DNA from: Pontederia crassipes
Taxonomy: Eukaryota > Streptophyta > Magnoliopsida > Commelinales > Pontederiaceae
Assembly (NCBI GenBank): GCA_030549335.1
Contig: JAUKPH010000018.1
Span: 124,001-188,000, forward strand
DNA: 64,000 nucleotides
Direction of reading: 5' to 3'
Shown here: positions 1 to 12,589 of the stretch, in pieces
How the letters are laid out: every line of letters begins with the position of its first letter
Numbering within the stretch: position 1 is the first letter of the stretch
Notes under the pieces: model-generated
What the model saw: the letters and a program-made list of their open reading frames with translations, nothing else
Told to the model about the DNA's origin: nothing
Databases searched by the model: none
Position numbers and translations under genes: made by a program

Positions 1-956
1 AGTCAAAAAGGTCTTGCGATATTTACAGAGGACAAAAGATCACATGTTGACATTTCAGAGAACAAATCAGTTTGAGATCATTGGATATTCATACTTCGAT
101 TTTGCTGGATGCTAAGATAGTATGAAGTCCACGTCAGGCTACATTTACTTGCTTGTGGGGGTGCTATATCATGGAAGAATGCCAAATAAGACACTATTGC
201 ATCTTCCACCATGGAAGCAGAATTTATCGCATGTTATAATGCATCTAATCATGGAATTTGGCTGCAAAATTTTGTCACGGGACTGCGCATAATAGATGGT
301 ATTGAAAGACCATTGAAATTATTTTGTGACAATAAGTCAGCAGTTGCATATTCCAATAACAACAAGAGCTCATCAAAATCCTGACACATTAATATCAAAT
401 TTCTTGTTGGTAAAGAAAGATTGAGAAAAAAGTTGTTGTCTGTTGAGCATATTGGGACAAACTCTATGATTGCGGATCCGCTTACAAAAGGATTGCCACC
501 CAAGGTGTTTCTCGAGCACACCGTTAGTTTGGGTGTCATTTTTGTTCAGGATGTTTAGTTTCAGTGAGAGTTTGTAATTATAAATGCTCATGTTATGGAC
601 ATTTTGTTTCGTTGCTTTCAGCATATATACAATTTAGTTTCTTTTATGTTCACTCTTTTTATCTAAGTTTGATCTCAAGTTAAGTGGACCAGTTGAAAGT
701 AGACATGTATGATTACATTGCATGTAACTTTCATGCTTCACATCCATATCATGATCTTGTCATTGATCATATTGATATACGTGACCATTGCCGAGTTAAG
801 TTGCGGAGATTGCGACAAATACTACTTTGATCCTATATTGATATATCGATGAATGAGATTGATTCTTTGGATTATAATTTTGACAATAAAGCTGAGCTCA
901 CTTCGATACTTATGGTGTATAATTATATGGTTTCATATATAACCCAAGTGGAAGAT
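1..956 (+). pseudogene. Ty1/copia 3' end: RNase H fragment and 3' untranslated region
   Basis: Reading the + strand in shifting frames gives the end of a copia polyprotein. It starts with YLQRTKDHMLTFQ and a SGYIYLL stretch, then CDNKSAVAYSNN (about 328-363) and MIADPLTKGLPPKVF (about 466-510). These match the copia RNase H motifs around the catalytic Asp and the conserved C-terminal DPLTKGLP signature. In-frame stops and frame changes show it is dead. From about 559 to 956 there is no ORF; this fits the untranslated stretch before the 3' LTR and ends in a purine run (946-955) that would serve as polypurine tract. The 5' part of the element lies outside the window. Confidence 0.85.
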
Positions 957-1519
957 TGTTGGATCATATCTAATATTGGGTTTAATATGAAAGTAAATTA
1001 TACAATTAATATATTGTCAAAATAAGTTAAGACCAAAATAAAAGTGATCAATATATATTGGGCATAGTAATTAATATGTTATGATATGGAATATAATGTG
1101 AAGAGACCAAATGTGCATTAGAATTTCTATGATGGGTAGAAATTCAAATCACATGAAAGGGTTCTTATTATAAATAGATGGTTATAGTCCCCAAAACACA
1201 CCTCTTGGAACATTGAATGAAAGGTTGTCTTCTTCTTTTGCTTTCCCTATCTTGGAAGAGAAGAAAAGTTCTTGGTGCTATTTTGGAAGGCCATTCCGTC
1301 AAATTGTTCTTCACCGATCATTAGCGATGGACAATTGTAAGTTGATGTATTTAATCATTTAAGTTTCTTAATGGTTTGACATGATCCAAATAGAATTTTA
1401 TAATTCTAATTTCTTTCAATTCATACAAGAGTCTTTTAAAGAAGAGACTCTCGAACATTCTTCCTATTGTTGACTTGAATTATAGAGTTGTCAGTGACCC
1501 TCTTAGTGACATTGTCACA
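957..1519 (+). repeat. probable copia 3' LTR
   Basis: The sequence starts TGTTGGATC directly after the purine run AAGTGGAAGA, the usual junction between polypurine tract and LTR in plant copia elements. The right end is uncertain; I place it at TTGTCACA (to 1519) only because it gives a CA end. The partner LTR is outside the window, so the boundary cannot be confirmed here. Confidence 0.5.
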
Positions 1520-2109
1520 GCAAGAGTTGAGCAATGAAATGGAGGTGTGAATACTAATATTTGAACTTGTGATTGAATGACTAAATTCAATGTATATGAT
1601 AATGAAACTAATCTCAAAACTATCTTTATCGAACGATTCTCATTTGTATTTTCATTTTTATTAGGTATTTTCTTTGGTTAGACCCATTCATTTAAAATCT
1701 CAAAAATATAATAATGTTAGATTTTTTTTTCAGATAGATGTAATCTCCATATATTTTAATAGTTGTTAATGTTATTAGTTAGTATACTTAGCTCTAGTTT
1801 ATGGGTAACTTTTTTTCACCTTGTGGATTCATGATGCTTGTAAGCAATGCCTTTTCCCCTTAATATTCCTAACATATCTTATTGTCATGATGTGCTATAT
1901 GATTGTGCATTAATTTGCAAGGTTGTGCATTAATTTAGTGGGGATAGTACAAGAAGGTGCATCTTTGTAGGGTGTTCTTGAGGTTGACTGAGCGTTTTCA
2001 AATAGGAGGAGGTCCGCACAAATATTTTTGTGAGCAAAATTGTAGCCCGTGGCACCTAATAGTGAAAATTATTATTTCATATTCATTGCCACAAGGGTCA
2101 TGTGGGTAC
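1520..2109. other. intergenic, no gene seen
   Basis: AT-rich sequence between the copia LTR and the first recognisable gypsy domain. I see no ORF with family motifs. It may hold eroded gag or leader sequence of the gypsy element that follows. Confidence 0.5.
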
Positions 2110-3611
2110 AAGATGATGCTTGTAAATGAGTACTGGGAAAATGAAACCATCCAAGGTAGACTTAAATTTGATGACATTCATGTTCGATTTAACTACTACT
2201 CATTCTTTTATTTTGAAGAAATTTGCACCTTTGTTGAGCATGGAGCCATAGGCAATTGGTTTTTCACTCGATATCATTTTCCATTGGTTTCCACTCATAA
2301 GTAAATTATAGGAGTATCAATCGAACTGAAAGGAAATAATCTCTACATATATGATTGTTCTAATCAAATACTACAATGTGATATTAGGTATGAATTGATT
2401 GTTCTTATCATGATACATATCTTTATTGTAGAGAAAAGAAGCTTAATGAGCCCCATACTGTCAGAGGAGGCACACCATTCAAGAGTGGCCAAGTTTTGAT
2501 GTCAATTATGAAGGCCCAAAAAATGTTGAAGGAAAAATGGTGAGTTACCTAACCAATGCGATAAAAACTTATGCAACCGAGGATTTTCACATTGACTTGC
2601 TATTAGAGATGCACTGAAAGCTCCTTACATAATGGTAGCAACTGAGATACTGAAGAACCAAATCTAGGAGCTATTAGAGAAAGAATTTATTAGATCAAGC
2701 ACTTCGCTATGGAACACACTGATCTTATTTGTGAAGAGGAAGGATATGTCTATTAGAATGTGCATATGCTATTGGATGTTAAATAAGCTCACGATAAAGA
2801 ACAAGTATTCAGTGTAAAAAGTTAATGATTTGTTCAACCAATTGTTCTCGACAAAAGTATTCTTTAAAGTTGATTTGAGATGTGATTACATCAACTCAGG
2901 ATAATCGATGATGATGTATCAAATATAGCATTCAAAATTATATATGGTCATTATGAATTTTGGTGATGTCATCGGACTAATTAATGCAATAATATTCCTC
3001 ATGGATTAGACTATTAAAATTGTACCTGGATAAATTTTTCATAGTATTTGTTACAGTCATCTTGATTTATTTGTCGAGTCTAGAAAAAAATGAGGAGTAT
3101 ATGTGAATTTGTTTTGTAGATATTGAAACAATAAATTGTATGCTAAATTCTTGAAATGTGAAGTTTGGCTGAATAAGATAATGTTCTTCGGGATCATTAG
3201 CAAAGTTGGCATATTATAGGATCTTGCCAAAGTGAAAGTAATAGCCAACTAGGTTCAACCAAAAAATGTATAAAAAATTAGACGCTTCCTTGGATTAGCA
3301 AGATATTATCATAGTTTTATTAAATATTTCTTCAATATTACATCATCAATAACCAACATATAAATGGAAGGCGTCAAATTTGAATGGTCGGCGCCTATTT
3401 TGATTATACCTTCAAGCTAAAGAGGCTGCATATCATATAATCATACAAGCGACATTGTGTTAGGGTGATCTTGATGCAACATGAAAAACTAGCCAAGGAA
3501 ATTGAAGAAAAAATGAGAATAATTATTCGTTGCATGATTTAAAATTGGTAGTTGTAATCTTCGTTCTCAAGACATGGAGTCACTATTTACATAAAGAATT
3601 CTTTTACATAC
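2110..3611 (+). pseudogene. decayed Ty3/gypsy polyprotein, protease to RNase H (gypsy A, part 1)
   Basis: Translated + strand fragments align by eye, in order, with the better-preserved gypsy B polyprotein at 21583-26118. NETIQGRLKFDDIHV (about 2137-2190) matches NDTIQGMLKIDGVHV before the protease site, but the DSGA motif itself is lost. PHTVRGGTPF and KAQKMLKEKW (about 2450-2540) match the linker. [13 protein letters not shown] and FFKVDLRCDY (about 2775-2890) match the RT palm region. RRFLGLARYYHSFIKYF (about 3280-3330) matches the RT/RNase H connection, and HDLKLVVVIFVLKTWSHYL (about 3533-3592) matches RNase H. Many stops and frame shifts. The RNase H domain is cut at about 3611 and resumes at about 8321. 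Confidence 0.85.
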
Positions 3612-6600
3612 CACAATGGATTTCCTACTCTTTTTCTCTAAGAAAAATGCATACTTTTATAGACTTAGACTGCATTTTTATCAAATGAGACATTTTTAGC
3701 CTTTTACATGCATCTATGAATTTTTATATCTCAGTCATTTTTACCAAGAACATATATTAAATGCACTCAAATTTATAAATTCTTATGTTTTAGAAAGAGT
3801 CCACACAATCACATAGGGGTATTTGGCAATTATTGAGTACCCCCACATGGGCTACCTAGTGCTAAAGGAACCTAAAGCCAAGCTAGCACAAAACAATAAA
3901 AATAGACTGACACACAATAGAGTAGAAACTGATTCTGCTATAATGAATCAAATTATACTTCCTTGATTGTCTCTCTCTTTATTTTATGTCACGATTTAAG
4001 TTTGTCGCATGTCCATTTTTTCACCTACTCTCTTGTTCACATCTGCCCATAAAGTGTAAAGAAAGCTTCCTTCTTATAGTGCCAAGGAGAATCGATCGGT
4101 CGATGTGAAAATGTGCCTCCTTCAATCTATTTATTGTTCTAGATCGACTGCCCAAGGTGAAATGCATTGCATTTCTCTTGAATCCACCTAAGTGTCCAGG
4201 TGGTGGCATCTGTATGCATGCCCCCATGTGATGCTTTCCTTGAAATCATTTAAGTGCATAAGTGGGAGCATCTGCCTGCATGTTATGCTGACTGCTGGAA
4301 CTTTTACATGAAAAATACTTAAAAGCAGCAGTAATGTGCACTATACAAAAATAATGTTAGAAAAAAGAAGATAGATAAGACTAATAGAATACATAAAAGG
4401 AAAAATGAAGCATCGAGATATGGGAAAGTCGAGATGAGGTAGGAAGAAATGCAGCTTTTCGAGAGAAGGAGAGATGTGTCAAACCAAGAAATTTTTGAGT
4501 TTCCGGCTCTTCTCCTTGACTTTTTGCTTTTTAGACTAATTTCTTATTATCATTGGTGATTTTCGGTGAACAATGTTTAGCAGTAGTTCAACAATGTTTA
4601 AGATTGTGATTATCTCAATTATGTGTAACTAATTAGCCATCAAGACAGGGGGAACATCTGAAGGGAATTATTTTGGCTATGCCTTTTTATGCATTGGATG
4701 CTTTACGCTCAAGGCGAACTATTTCTATCTTTGGTATCTTTATAATTCAAAAAATGTTCGTATCTTCGACTTACTTTCATTTCTTTGTTGGTTCATTACT
4801 CTTGTCCATAACAAAACCCTGAGAAGGGAGTGTTATCAAATTAGCTTGGTGAGGATCTGAAAGATTAACTAGCTACACTAGGGTAATTGATCAGTGAATT
4901 AATGTAAACTAAGCTCAAGTTGAGATAGATTCTCTCAACATCTTGAGAGGTGATAAGAAAACTTTTATCCCATGTGCATTTGAATCTATGGTCTCGAAGC
5001 GAAAGTGAAGAGACTGAACAATCCTAATCGCGAAAGCGATGGGACCCATCTCTGTCATTTATTGATCTGAGTTGCATTTTATAGGCATGATTAATCAAAG
5101 TTCATCCCTGATGATAATCCCTTAACATTGTTTACACTCCTTCATTCCTCCTGCAATTTCTCATTTAGTCTTTATATTACGCTCATAATGAAAAACACAA
5201 AAATATACTCAAAATCAAAACAATAAAAGAGCTATATTCTCGCACATTTATTTTCAATGGCGTTAACATAGTTTTTCTACTCTTTGAACTTGACTCTCTT
5301 ACCTCGAGATATAAGTTTAAAAGTGAACACAACATCTCTCTAGTTCGACCACAACCTGTAATACAAGGGTGATTGTATACTTACGGTCAAAGGAATGTAA
5401 TTGGGATTATAGACTTTTAAAACTTGTTTATAAAAGTAGCTTGAGTGGGGTATTGTACATCTAAATATCCCTATTAGGGATGGCACCCGACCCTGTTCGG
5501 GGCGGGGAACACCACCCTCGCCCCGACCCTAACGATCCACCCCCGCCCCAAATCCTCGATCCGGGGGAAATCTTATCCCCCGCCCCGATCCCCACGAGGC
5601 CCCGAATCCCCGCGGGGATCCCGAATCCCGTGGCTCGATCCTAGTTTGGACCGGATTAAACCGAATTGAACCGATAAAAAATCGGTCAAAACCGAAAAAA
5701 ATCGGATTGAATCGTATTTTTTGGTTCAGTCAAAATTTTTTATTAATTTTTTTACTAAGAGATAATTTGATAAAAAATATTATTATAAATTTGGAAAATA
5801 TCCAAGGTGGACTTTCTCCATAAACATTCAATATTGACCCATTAGTCTCCTCATTCATTTATACTTGTCTATTTACCCTCACTTTCCTATTACTATCAAT
5901 GTGGGACTATTGTTGTACACTTATTTTTTCTTTGGGGTGTGAGGATTCGAGGCCCCGCGGGACGGCAGGGCGGGGACAACTCCCCCCGCCCCGATCCCCG
6001 AAAGAGGGTTCGGGGATAATTTTTCCCCATCCTCGACCCCGCGGCAAAAAATTCCCCGAGTTCGGGGCCTCGATCGGGATTCCCCGTGGGGCCCCGCAGG
6101 GGCGGGGAATATTGCTATCCCTAACCCCTATTGGGAATCAAGTGCCACCATGAAAGCATAGATTTGTTTCTGAATATGTCGAGTTAGTTTTGAATCTACA
6201 TTGTGATGTGGAGAAACTTTATATATGTTTTCACTCTTATTTGGTATGCATTTGTTCTATAAATTGTTATGTTTTTAACTTTTCATGCATGCTTTACTTT
6301 CAAATGCATAGATTTATAATTCTACACATCTTACTCCATGTTTACTACAAAAGGCCTAATTTGTATATTTTCTAGTGCCCTATTTTTTTTGTAGGAGCTT
6401 CAAATCAGTCACACTGAAAATTAGTATTTTGTAGTAGCTGGGGTACATGGATGATTTTTCCCCCATCCGGTTCGTTGAACAATTTTGGTGGACAAAAACC
6501 AATCGGTTCATCATCATGAACCTACCCAAACAACAAACACAGAACTGAGCTAGGGGACAAACCGACAACAACTCTACTTGTGATAGGCAAGAGTAGGCAA

Positions 6601-8320
6601 CTTGGGGGGCTAGAGGACAAGAAAAAGTGAAAAAGCAAAGAGACAACTGACAAGGAGAAAGGACTATAACAAAGAAGAAAGGGGAGTTTTCTAGATTCCA
6701 CCATTTCCCACAATGAAGGAACACAAAGGTGAAGATAGTAGGAGTTTTCGTTCTTAGAAAATTTTTTATTTAATGACAAAATGTATGATTCAAAGTGTTA
6801 TGTCACTCATTCGAATAATGTTTAACCAACCAGCCAGCTAGGGCTAGGGGAAGTTTGATTTAGGGATGTATGTTCTTCATTTTGATTTCTTATTTTCATG
6901 ATAGACGGAATGTCGATTTCTGTTTTCTGTTCTATGTTGAATTGCTTGTTTTCTATGAATAATTTATTGCAATGTGTTTGATGATTTAGTTGAGGAAACC
7001 ATTTCATAGCAAACCGAGAGGTTGTTCTACTGCGAAGTGGTGACGAGTTGAAGCCAAGTTGCTACCTTGCGATTAAATGGGTTTTCTGAATGGAATGTTC
7101 ATATTTCTAAGATTAATGATTAGTATATTATTCATTTAGGCTTCTTGCACGTTCCATGATTCTTAGCCTAAGAGGGAATTTATTGACCTACGTTCCGTAT
7201 CCACGCCGAGAGGCGAGGCAGTGACTCAATTATAATTGAGGGTCACAAACTGCACGATTTGGAGTTGAAATTGATTCATTCCTAGATCTTATTGTGTTGT
7301 GCATTCTTTGTCCAACAGTCTATCTTAACCTTATCGAATCAATGACATTTCACCCAAGAGGGATTCTTAATCCTCTTGCTTCCATAAATGAGCTTAGAGG
7401 TCACACATGAGTAGAATTGTGTTTCGAGATGTCATTAAGGGCCAATTTTCCATTTTAATCTGACACCGTTCGCCCGAGTCTTTTATATTTTGCTTACATT
7501 ATGGAAGATATCACCTGAGAGGGTTTATCATCATGGATGGGAGTTCAATATGGGTCGAGATGCTAGTTGGATGTGCTATCCTTGTATTGAGATCATTTGA
7601 TTTGGAGAGTGTGAAGGGTGCATTAATTTGTATATGAGTCCACGAGAGTGTTCGCCGAACCATTTAGATGGGCATTTCAGCATGAGTGTGTTCAACCATC
7701 AAGATATGCGAGAGCATTGTTAGGCGTTTGAACGTTGTTCATCATGAGAATGAGTACACACTTGCGCTAGAAGTCCTGTTGTCACTTTATTTATATTTTA
7801 TTGTATGAAGAATGTAATCCCAAATAAATACATCCCCCGTAAGTCCTTAGCTTTGAATCATACCGATATCCAAACTTTGTGTTTCTCACTTTTGTTTCCT
7901 AATATTTTTGCCGAAATAAAAAAGCCATAAAAATTAGTCTAGTTAATTGCTTTCAAGCTAGTAGACTTCTTACTCGTTTATTTTATGACTTGTACCTTCA
8001 ACTTAAATCAATCTTCTCCTCACTTTTGATAAAAAAGATTTTGGAATAGAGTTAGTAACGATTTCCCTTGGGTCGAACCTCAAGTACTACATCAACTATT
8101 GTATACTTGCAGTTCTCATTGTGATTGTGTAGAAGAATTATAAATCTTAAAGCTTGTTCGAAATTTTCTCTTTGAAATAAAATTAATTGTCTATGTGGAG
8201 GTACTCAGACATTTAGGGGTATTTATCTCTGGGATGTTGCCTTTTACATGAGGCATGATGTTTTTTATGATTTATGCCCTTCACATCACGATTCGAGTCA
8301 AGTTGTATTTTAGACTCGAC
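3612..8320. mobile_element. ~4.7-kb insertion of unknown type inside gypsy A RNase H
   Basis: The RNase H reading (HYLHKEFFYI) stops near 3611. The next residues of the domain (KYIFF, RDLYMHKRR) are found only from about 8335, so the sequence between is an insertion, or several. It has no ORF with recognisable domains. It holds a hAT-type element (5475-6123), a pair of imperfect repeats around AAGTG...GGCATCTG (about 4180-4290), and a section with recurring GAGAGG words (about 7200-7700). I could not find LTRs, terminal inverted repeats or a target duplication for the insertion as a whole. A non-autonomous LTR element is possible, but this is inference. Confidence 0.5.
5475..6123. mobile_element. 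non-autonomous hAT-type element (GC-rich)
   Basis: The ends are TAGGGATGGCA and, on the other strand, TAGGGATAGCA (10 of 11 match). The element is flanked by 8-bp duplications ATCCCTAT (5467-5474) and ACCCCTAT (6124-6131), 7 of 8 matching. An 8-bp duplication with TAGGG-type ends is typical of hAT elements. The interior near both ends is runs of GGGGCGGGG and CCCCGCCCC around an AT-rich centre, with no transposase. ORFs crossing it are composition artefacts. Confidence 0.85.
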
Positions 8321-10410
8321 AATTTATGTGATCTCGCAAAGTACATATTTTTTTCTAAAGAGATTTGTACATGCATAAAAGAAGATGAAAAAAATTCCTA
8401 AAGTCTATGAGTTTGTAATCAACAACCATTCAAGAAAAGAAAGTTCAGTTGTTGATTCACCAAGTTAAAAATGGAAAAAATTGTTTGTTTGCCTAAGACT
8501 ATGTCGTTGGAAAATGATTGACAACATTATCCAATGGAGCTTTACAACTAGAAATGATTATGCAAGACTAATGGCATACATCAACATGTAACCAAAATTA
8601 CAATTGAAAATTGAATAGGCACCACCAATCCGTGATGTGTACAACTATCTATTGAATTGTGTGAAAAGATGCCTACAATCATTTTTGTCTTAGAAGGTAA
8701 TAATATACAAGGATTGTTTATAGGTCCCAAATAATAACACTTTTATGTAGGCAAGTGTTGGATGAATGTTAAAAGTTTGAATTTGTCATTCATCTTGGAA
8801 GCACGAAAATATGCAAGGACTTAATTTCAACAGACATTTTGATGGAATAACATGAAAAAATTGTAGAGTAGGTTGGATGAAGTCTTGTATGCCAATAAAT
8901 GAAGGTTGAACATTAGTGATCTTATCGTACTATCAAAGAGCTTGGAATCCCTCATCGAAAAGAAATCATGACGAATTTTGTTACATTGTTTCCAGTAACA
9001 CAACATAATCACAATGTGCAGGTAGTTGTGGATCAATGTAACAAAGCATCATTCATACCCATTATCAAATCAAAGGACCTTTATATTAAAAATGTTATCT
9101 AACAACATGGGAGATAAGATATCCATAGTATCGAATAGAGATTCATGGTTTACAACTCAATTTTGTTGAAATATACAAAAAGTAATTTGAAATTTGATTG
9201 AATTTCAGCATTATATTTCATCCACAAGCACATGAACAATTAAAACGAATGATATAGAAAGACATGTAATCGAACTTGTGCATTGGAATAGGTGGAAGTT
9301 GAGGTAGCCGTCTCCCACTTGTCAAATTCAATACAACAATAGTTACCATTCTAGTATAACCATGCATGACATCCTTCTCAATTAGGGGTATTTACGGGTC
9401 GGGTTGGATTCGACCCATCAACAAACCCGACCCAACTCGACTCGACCAAGCCCCCGACCACCTTTTTTCTTTTTTTCACTTTTCTATATTATTTAATGCA
9501 AAAAATATTATTTACATTTTAAGAAACAAAATATTTTTTGGGTGTTGGAATATTATTCCATAGTTAAAATTATTTATTTCTATTTTTAAAAAATTAAATC
9601 AAATATAGAACTAAAACTAATTAAAAAGTAAATAAATAAAAGTTCGAATCATCGAATCCTCGGGTTGGAAAATCCTAAACCGTACTCAATCTGAACCCCA
9701 TGGGTTCGGGTCGGGTTGAATTGACCCGACACCAACCCAACTTGACTCGAACTAGGTCGGGTCGTCGGGTTCACCCCTATTCACAAATATGTACGGAAGA
9801 TCATACCTCTCACTAAGTGTCTACTGGAGTGAAATTGATAGGTGATAGATCTTGACTAAGAAACAATTGAATCAAAATCCAAGAAGATGCTAAAAAGGTG
9901 AGCCTTATTCAAGAAACAATTGAAGGAAACTCACAAAAGACAAAAGTCTTATGCAGACAAAGGTCGAAAGGAATAGATATTCAAAGTCGGTGATCAGGTA
10001 ATGCTAAAGGTTCCTCCAATGAAGGATGTGATGAGATTCAATAAAAAGGATAAACAAAACCCTAAATATGTTGGACCTTTCAAAATACTTATCTTGGTAG
10101 GAGATGCAACATGTAAATTGACACTACTGCTTTCTTATGCACATGAGCACAATGTCTTCCACATGTTCATGCTACACAATGTCAATACGATGATGTTAAC
10201 ATGATTAGATTAGAGAAACCAAATCTAAATCTAAATGAAGATCGCACTTATATAGAGCAACCAATAGAGATTCTAGAATATCATATCAAACTTTTGAAGA
10301 ACAAATGGTAAAGGTGACTTGAACACATCAGAGAGATGAAAATGTCACCTAAGAATGAAATGACGAGAAAGAATTTTCTCAAAATTTGTAAATAGATTTT
10401 TGTAATTTTC
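8321..10410 (+). pseudogene. decayed Ty3/gypsy integrase and chromodomain region (gypsy A, part 2)
   Basis: Continuation of gypsy A. KYIFF and RDLYMHKRR (about 8335-8385) finish RNase H. ISIVSNRDSWFTTQF (about 9120-9165) matches the integrase core ISIVSDRDPRFTAKF-type motif, and FHPQAHEQLKRMI (about 9217-9257) matches the segment with the catalytic Glu, which appears replaced. After the hAT insertion (9383-9779), FKVGDQVMLKVPPMKDVMRF (about 9980-10040) and NPKYVGPFKILILVGDA (about 10060-10110) match the integrase C-terminal GPY/F region of gypsy B. The last codons PKNEMTRKNFL (about 10348-10380) resemble the chromovirus C-terminus. Internal stops and frame changes are frequent. The family is the same as gypsy B, but this copy is much older. 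Confidence 0.85.
9383..9779. mobile_element. short non-autonomous hAT-type element
   Basis: Starts TAGGGGTA and ends CACCCCTA, with subterminal runs of CGGGTCGGGTTG and the complementary CCCGACCCAA. Flanking 8-bp words TTCTCAAT (9375-9382) and TTCACAAA (9780-9787) match at 6 of 8 positions, as expected for an old hAT target duplication. It interrupts the integrase segment of gypsy A, which continues cleanly on either side. No transposase. Confidence 0.8.
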
Positions 10411-10451
10411 TTTTCATAAAAAATGGTAGATGAATTAATTTTAATTAGAGT

Positions 10452-11350
10452 TGTATGACACCCCAATTTTTAACAATTAGATAAATAATATTTATTTTAG
10501 AAATTCTAAGTTCAATTATTATTTTAATAATTAATTCCAAAATTGAATTTTGTTTAGATATAAATTATGGATTTAAAATAATACATGAAAAATTGAGTTA
10601 GATTAGATTTGAGAAATTAAACTCGAATTGATTATAATCAGAATTAAGAGGGATGAATTAGAATTAATTAAAAGATTAAATTTGATGGGGATTATAAGTT
10701 GTAGATAAAATGAGAGTGTGATTAAAAACTTATAAATAGGATCCTTGGGATCATCCATCTTTTCCGTGGCCATGAAAGTTCTTCATTCTCATTCTCATTC
10801 TCTCTCACTTGTTTACTTTACTGATGATGACAATCAAGGCATACTGCGGTTTGGCTAATAGGAGCAACAAGACGTGACTTTGGTTCAATCGTTTGAATGT
10901 AGGGTGTGACTTTCAGGGAGATAGAGGTCATGACCATCATCCCCGTAGCCATGACAACATTCGGTAAATGCAACAAAATAAGATATATAAGGGGGATCCA
11001 TGATTATGTTGAGATCTCGTGTGAGATGCGACCACGATTGTCCACAACACCGTAAAGTTGAAGTCATAATTTAGAGTCTCGACCAAAAAGTTCTGGCCAA
11101 ACTTTTGTCCTGGTCACGACTTTTGAAAGTTTCGATCATTACCTATGTACTACTGATAGTAAATTTTAATAGTCTCGACTATAATTTTTTCAATATGCAA
11201 AAATATTTGCCACAACTTTTTCAATATGCAAAAGTCTTGGTCATAACTCCATTTTGCCGCCCAGGACTTTTCAACCATCAAAAGGTCTCGGGCAAGACAT
11301 TAGAAAGTCCTAGCCATGATACCAAAAGTTTCGACCAAGACTATTAGTTG
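10452..11350 (+). repeat. candidate 3' LTR of gypsy A (right end uncertain)
   Basis: TGTATGACACCCC begins about 40 bases after the end of the coding remnant. It resembles the TGTAACGCCCC start of the gypsy B LTRs. A TATA-like CTTATAAATAGG lies at about 10728-10740. From about 11065 to 11345 short words of the type GTCTCGACCAAAAG recur in degenerate form. No CA end or partner LTR was found. Confidence 0.4.
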
Positions 11351-11887
11351 CGACTAGGCGAGATCAACATCAAAAAATTATATTTTCTTCAAAATATTAT
11401 TGTGATTAATAGTTTTTACTATTGTCGCATGAAATTTATCTTGATCATGTTATGATTATTTTGATCCTATTACATTGATAACATATATTGGTTATATTGT
11501 TATTGATTAAATTAATTTATATTATTAACCTATTAAACTTTGGATTGAGTCTTGTCATACATAATTAAAAAGGATGAACATAAATGTCCACAGTAAACAA
11601 AATAAAAGTTGAAAACTATTGGATCACTATGTATATTAATTGTCCCAAGTTAAGACTGATTGTTAATTGAATTGAATGAAGCATATAGCACAAGGGATTA
11701 ATATGTTAGTCTCTATTGAAAATTATGATTGTATAGTCACTCATCCTCCACCATATATGAATATATTGAATTCAATTGAATTAGCTTGTCATGGCATTGA
11801 TTCTTTATTGACCTGCATGAAAGTGACATGATGTTTCTCTTAATTGATTGAGAGTTCTACTATTGAAATAGATAAGATCGAATATTA
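11351..11887. other. AT-rich intergenic, no gene seen
   Basis: No ORF, RNA gene or clear repeat was recognised between the gypsy A remnant and the Mutator-like element. Confidence 0.5.
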
Positions 11888-11896
11888 AAGTGAATT

Positions 11897-12580
11897 GAGA
11901 AAAGAGCGCCTCCTTAGCAGGGGCGCTAAGGAGGTTGCTCAACATCATTTTGCACCATTGGATCTCATCCAACGATACATGCTTTTTAACATTTTTTAAA
12001 GACGTGATCTCAATCGTCCGTAATGGCGTAAATGGTCGAGATCGAACAAATCAAAATTCCCTTTTTCGCATGAAGGGCGAAGTGGAGGTGGCGGTAGCTG
12101 CACACTGGAGAAGTCCGGGGAGATGAAGGAGGAGGAGGCGGCGAATGACGCAGAGAGAAGGGAAGGTTCGGCCGCGACGAAGGCATAGGTGCGACACTTG
12201 TGGATGGAGGACGAGACGTAGGACAGGGCGGAGGCGATGGCGAAGAAGAGGATAGGGGTAGCAGAGGAGGAATAGACGAGGTTATTGATGACATCGGGCA
12301 GCGATGCAACATCGGGGAGCAGGGAGGAGGAGTCGAGGTAAGTGTGGAGGTGGAGGAGGTTGGAGAGAAACAACATCAACGAAGGATCATCCATGGTTGG
12401 TCGTCTGCTCGAAGAGCAATTGGCTTCTCCTTGGCAAAGGTGGCGTGCACGGTGAGGGCCACCCGGTTGGAGGCCGACGAGTCCGATTCGGAGCGCACCA
12501 TAATGAAAAAAAAGAGCCGTCGATGGCATTCGATGGCTTAGGCGGGCTCCGCATCTGTGCTAAGCAGCGGCTCTTTTCTC
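11897..12580. mobile_element. Mutator-like non-autonomous element with GC-rich filler (Pack-MULE-like)
   Basis: The terminal inverted repeats begin GAGAAAAGAGC on both strands and match at 20 of the first 23 positions. Flanking 9-bp words AAGTGAATT (11888-11896) and AATTGAATT (12581-12589) match at 8 of 9, the duplication length of Mutator-like elements. The left end also forms a hairpin (CCTCCTTAGC with GCTAAGGAGG, 11909-11934). Between the ends, 12050-12540 is GC-rich and keeps overlapping open frames on both strands, the longest 177 codons on the - strand (11996-12529). That frame has a hydrophobic stretch but no family I recognise. Capture of a host gene fragment is plausible but unproven. 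Confidence 0.8.
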
Positions 12581-12589
12581 AATTGAATT

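Noticed and set aside
249..539. 96-codon antisense open frame
   Set aside because: It is the reverse strand of the copia RNase H remnant.
5899..6153. 84-codon open frame
   Set aside because: It runs through the GC-rich arm of a hAT-type element and over its end.
3612..8320. LTR retrotransposon with paired LTRs
   Set aside because: Only short words such as GCCTTTTACATG are shared between the two ends; no convincing LTR pair or duplication.
11996..12529. 177-codon open frame as a host gene
   Set aside because: It lies wholly inside a Mutator-like element, overlaps frames on the other strand and matches nothing I recognise; kept only as possible captured sequence.
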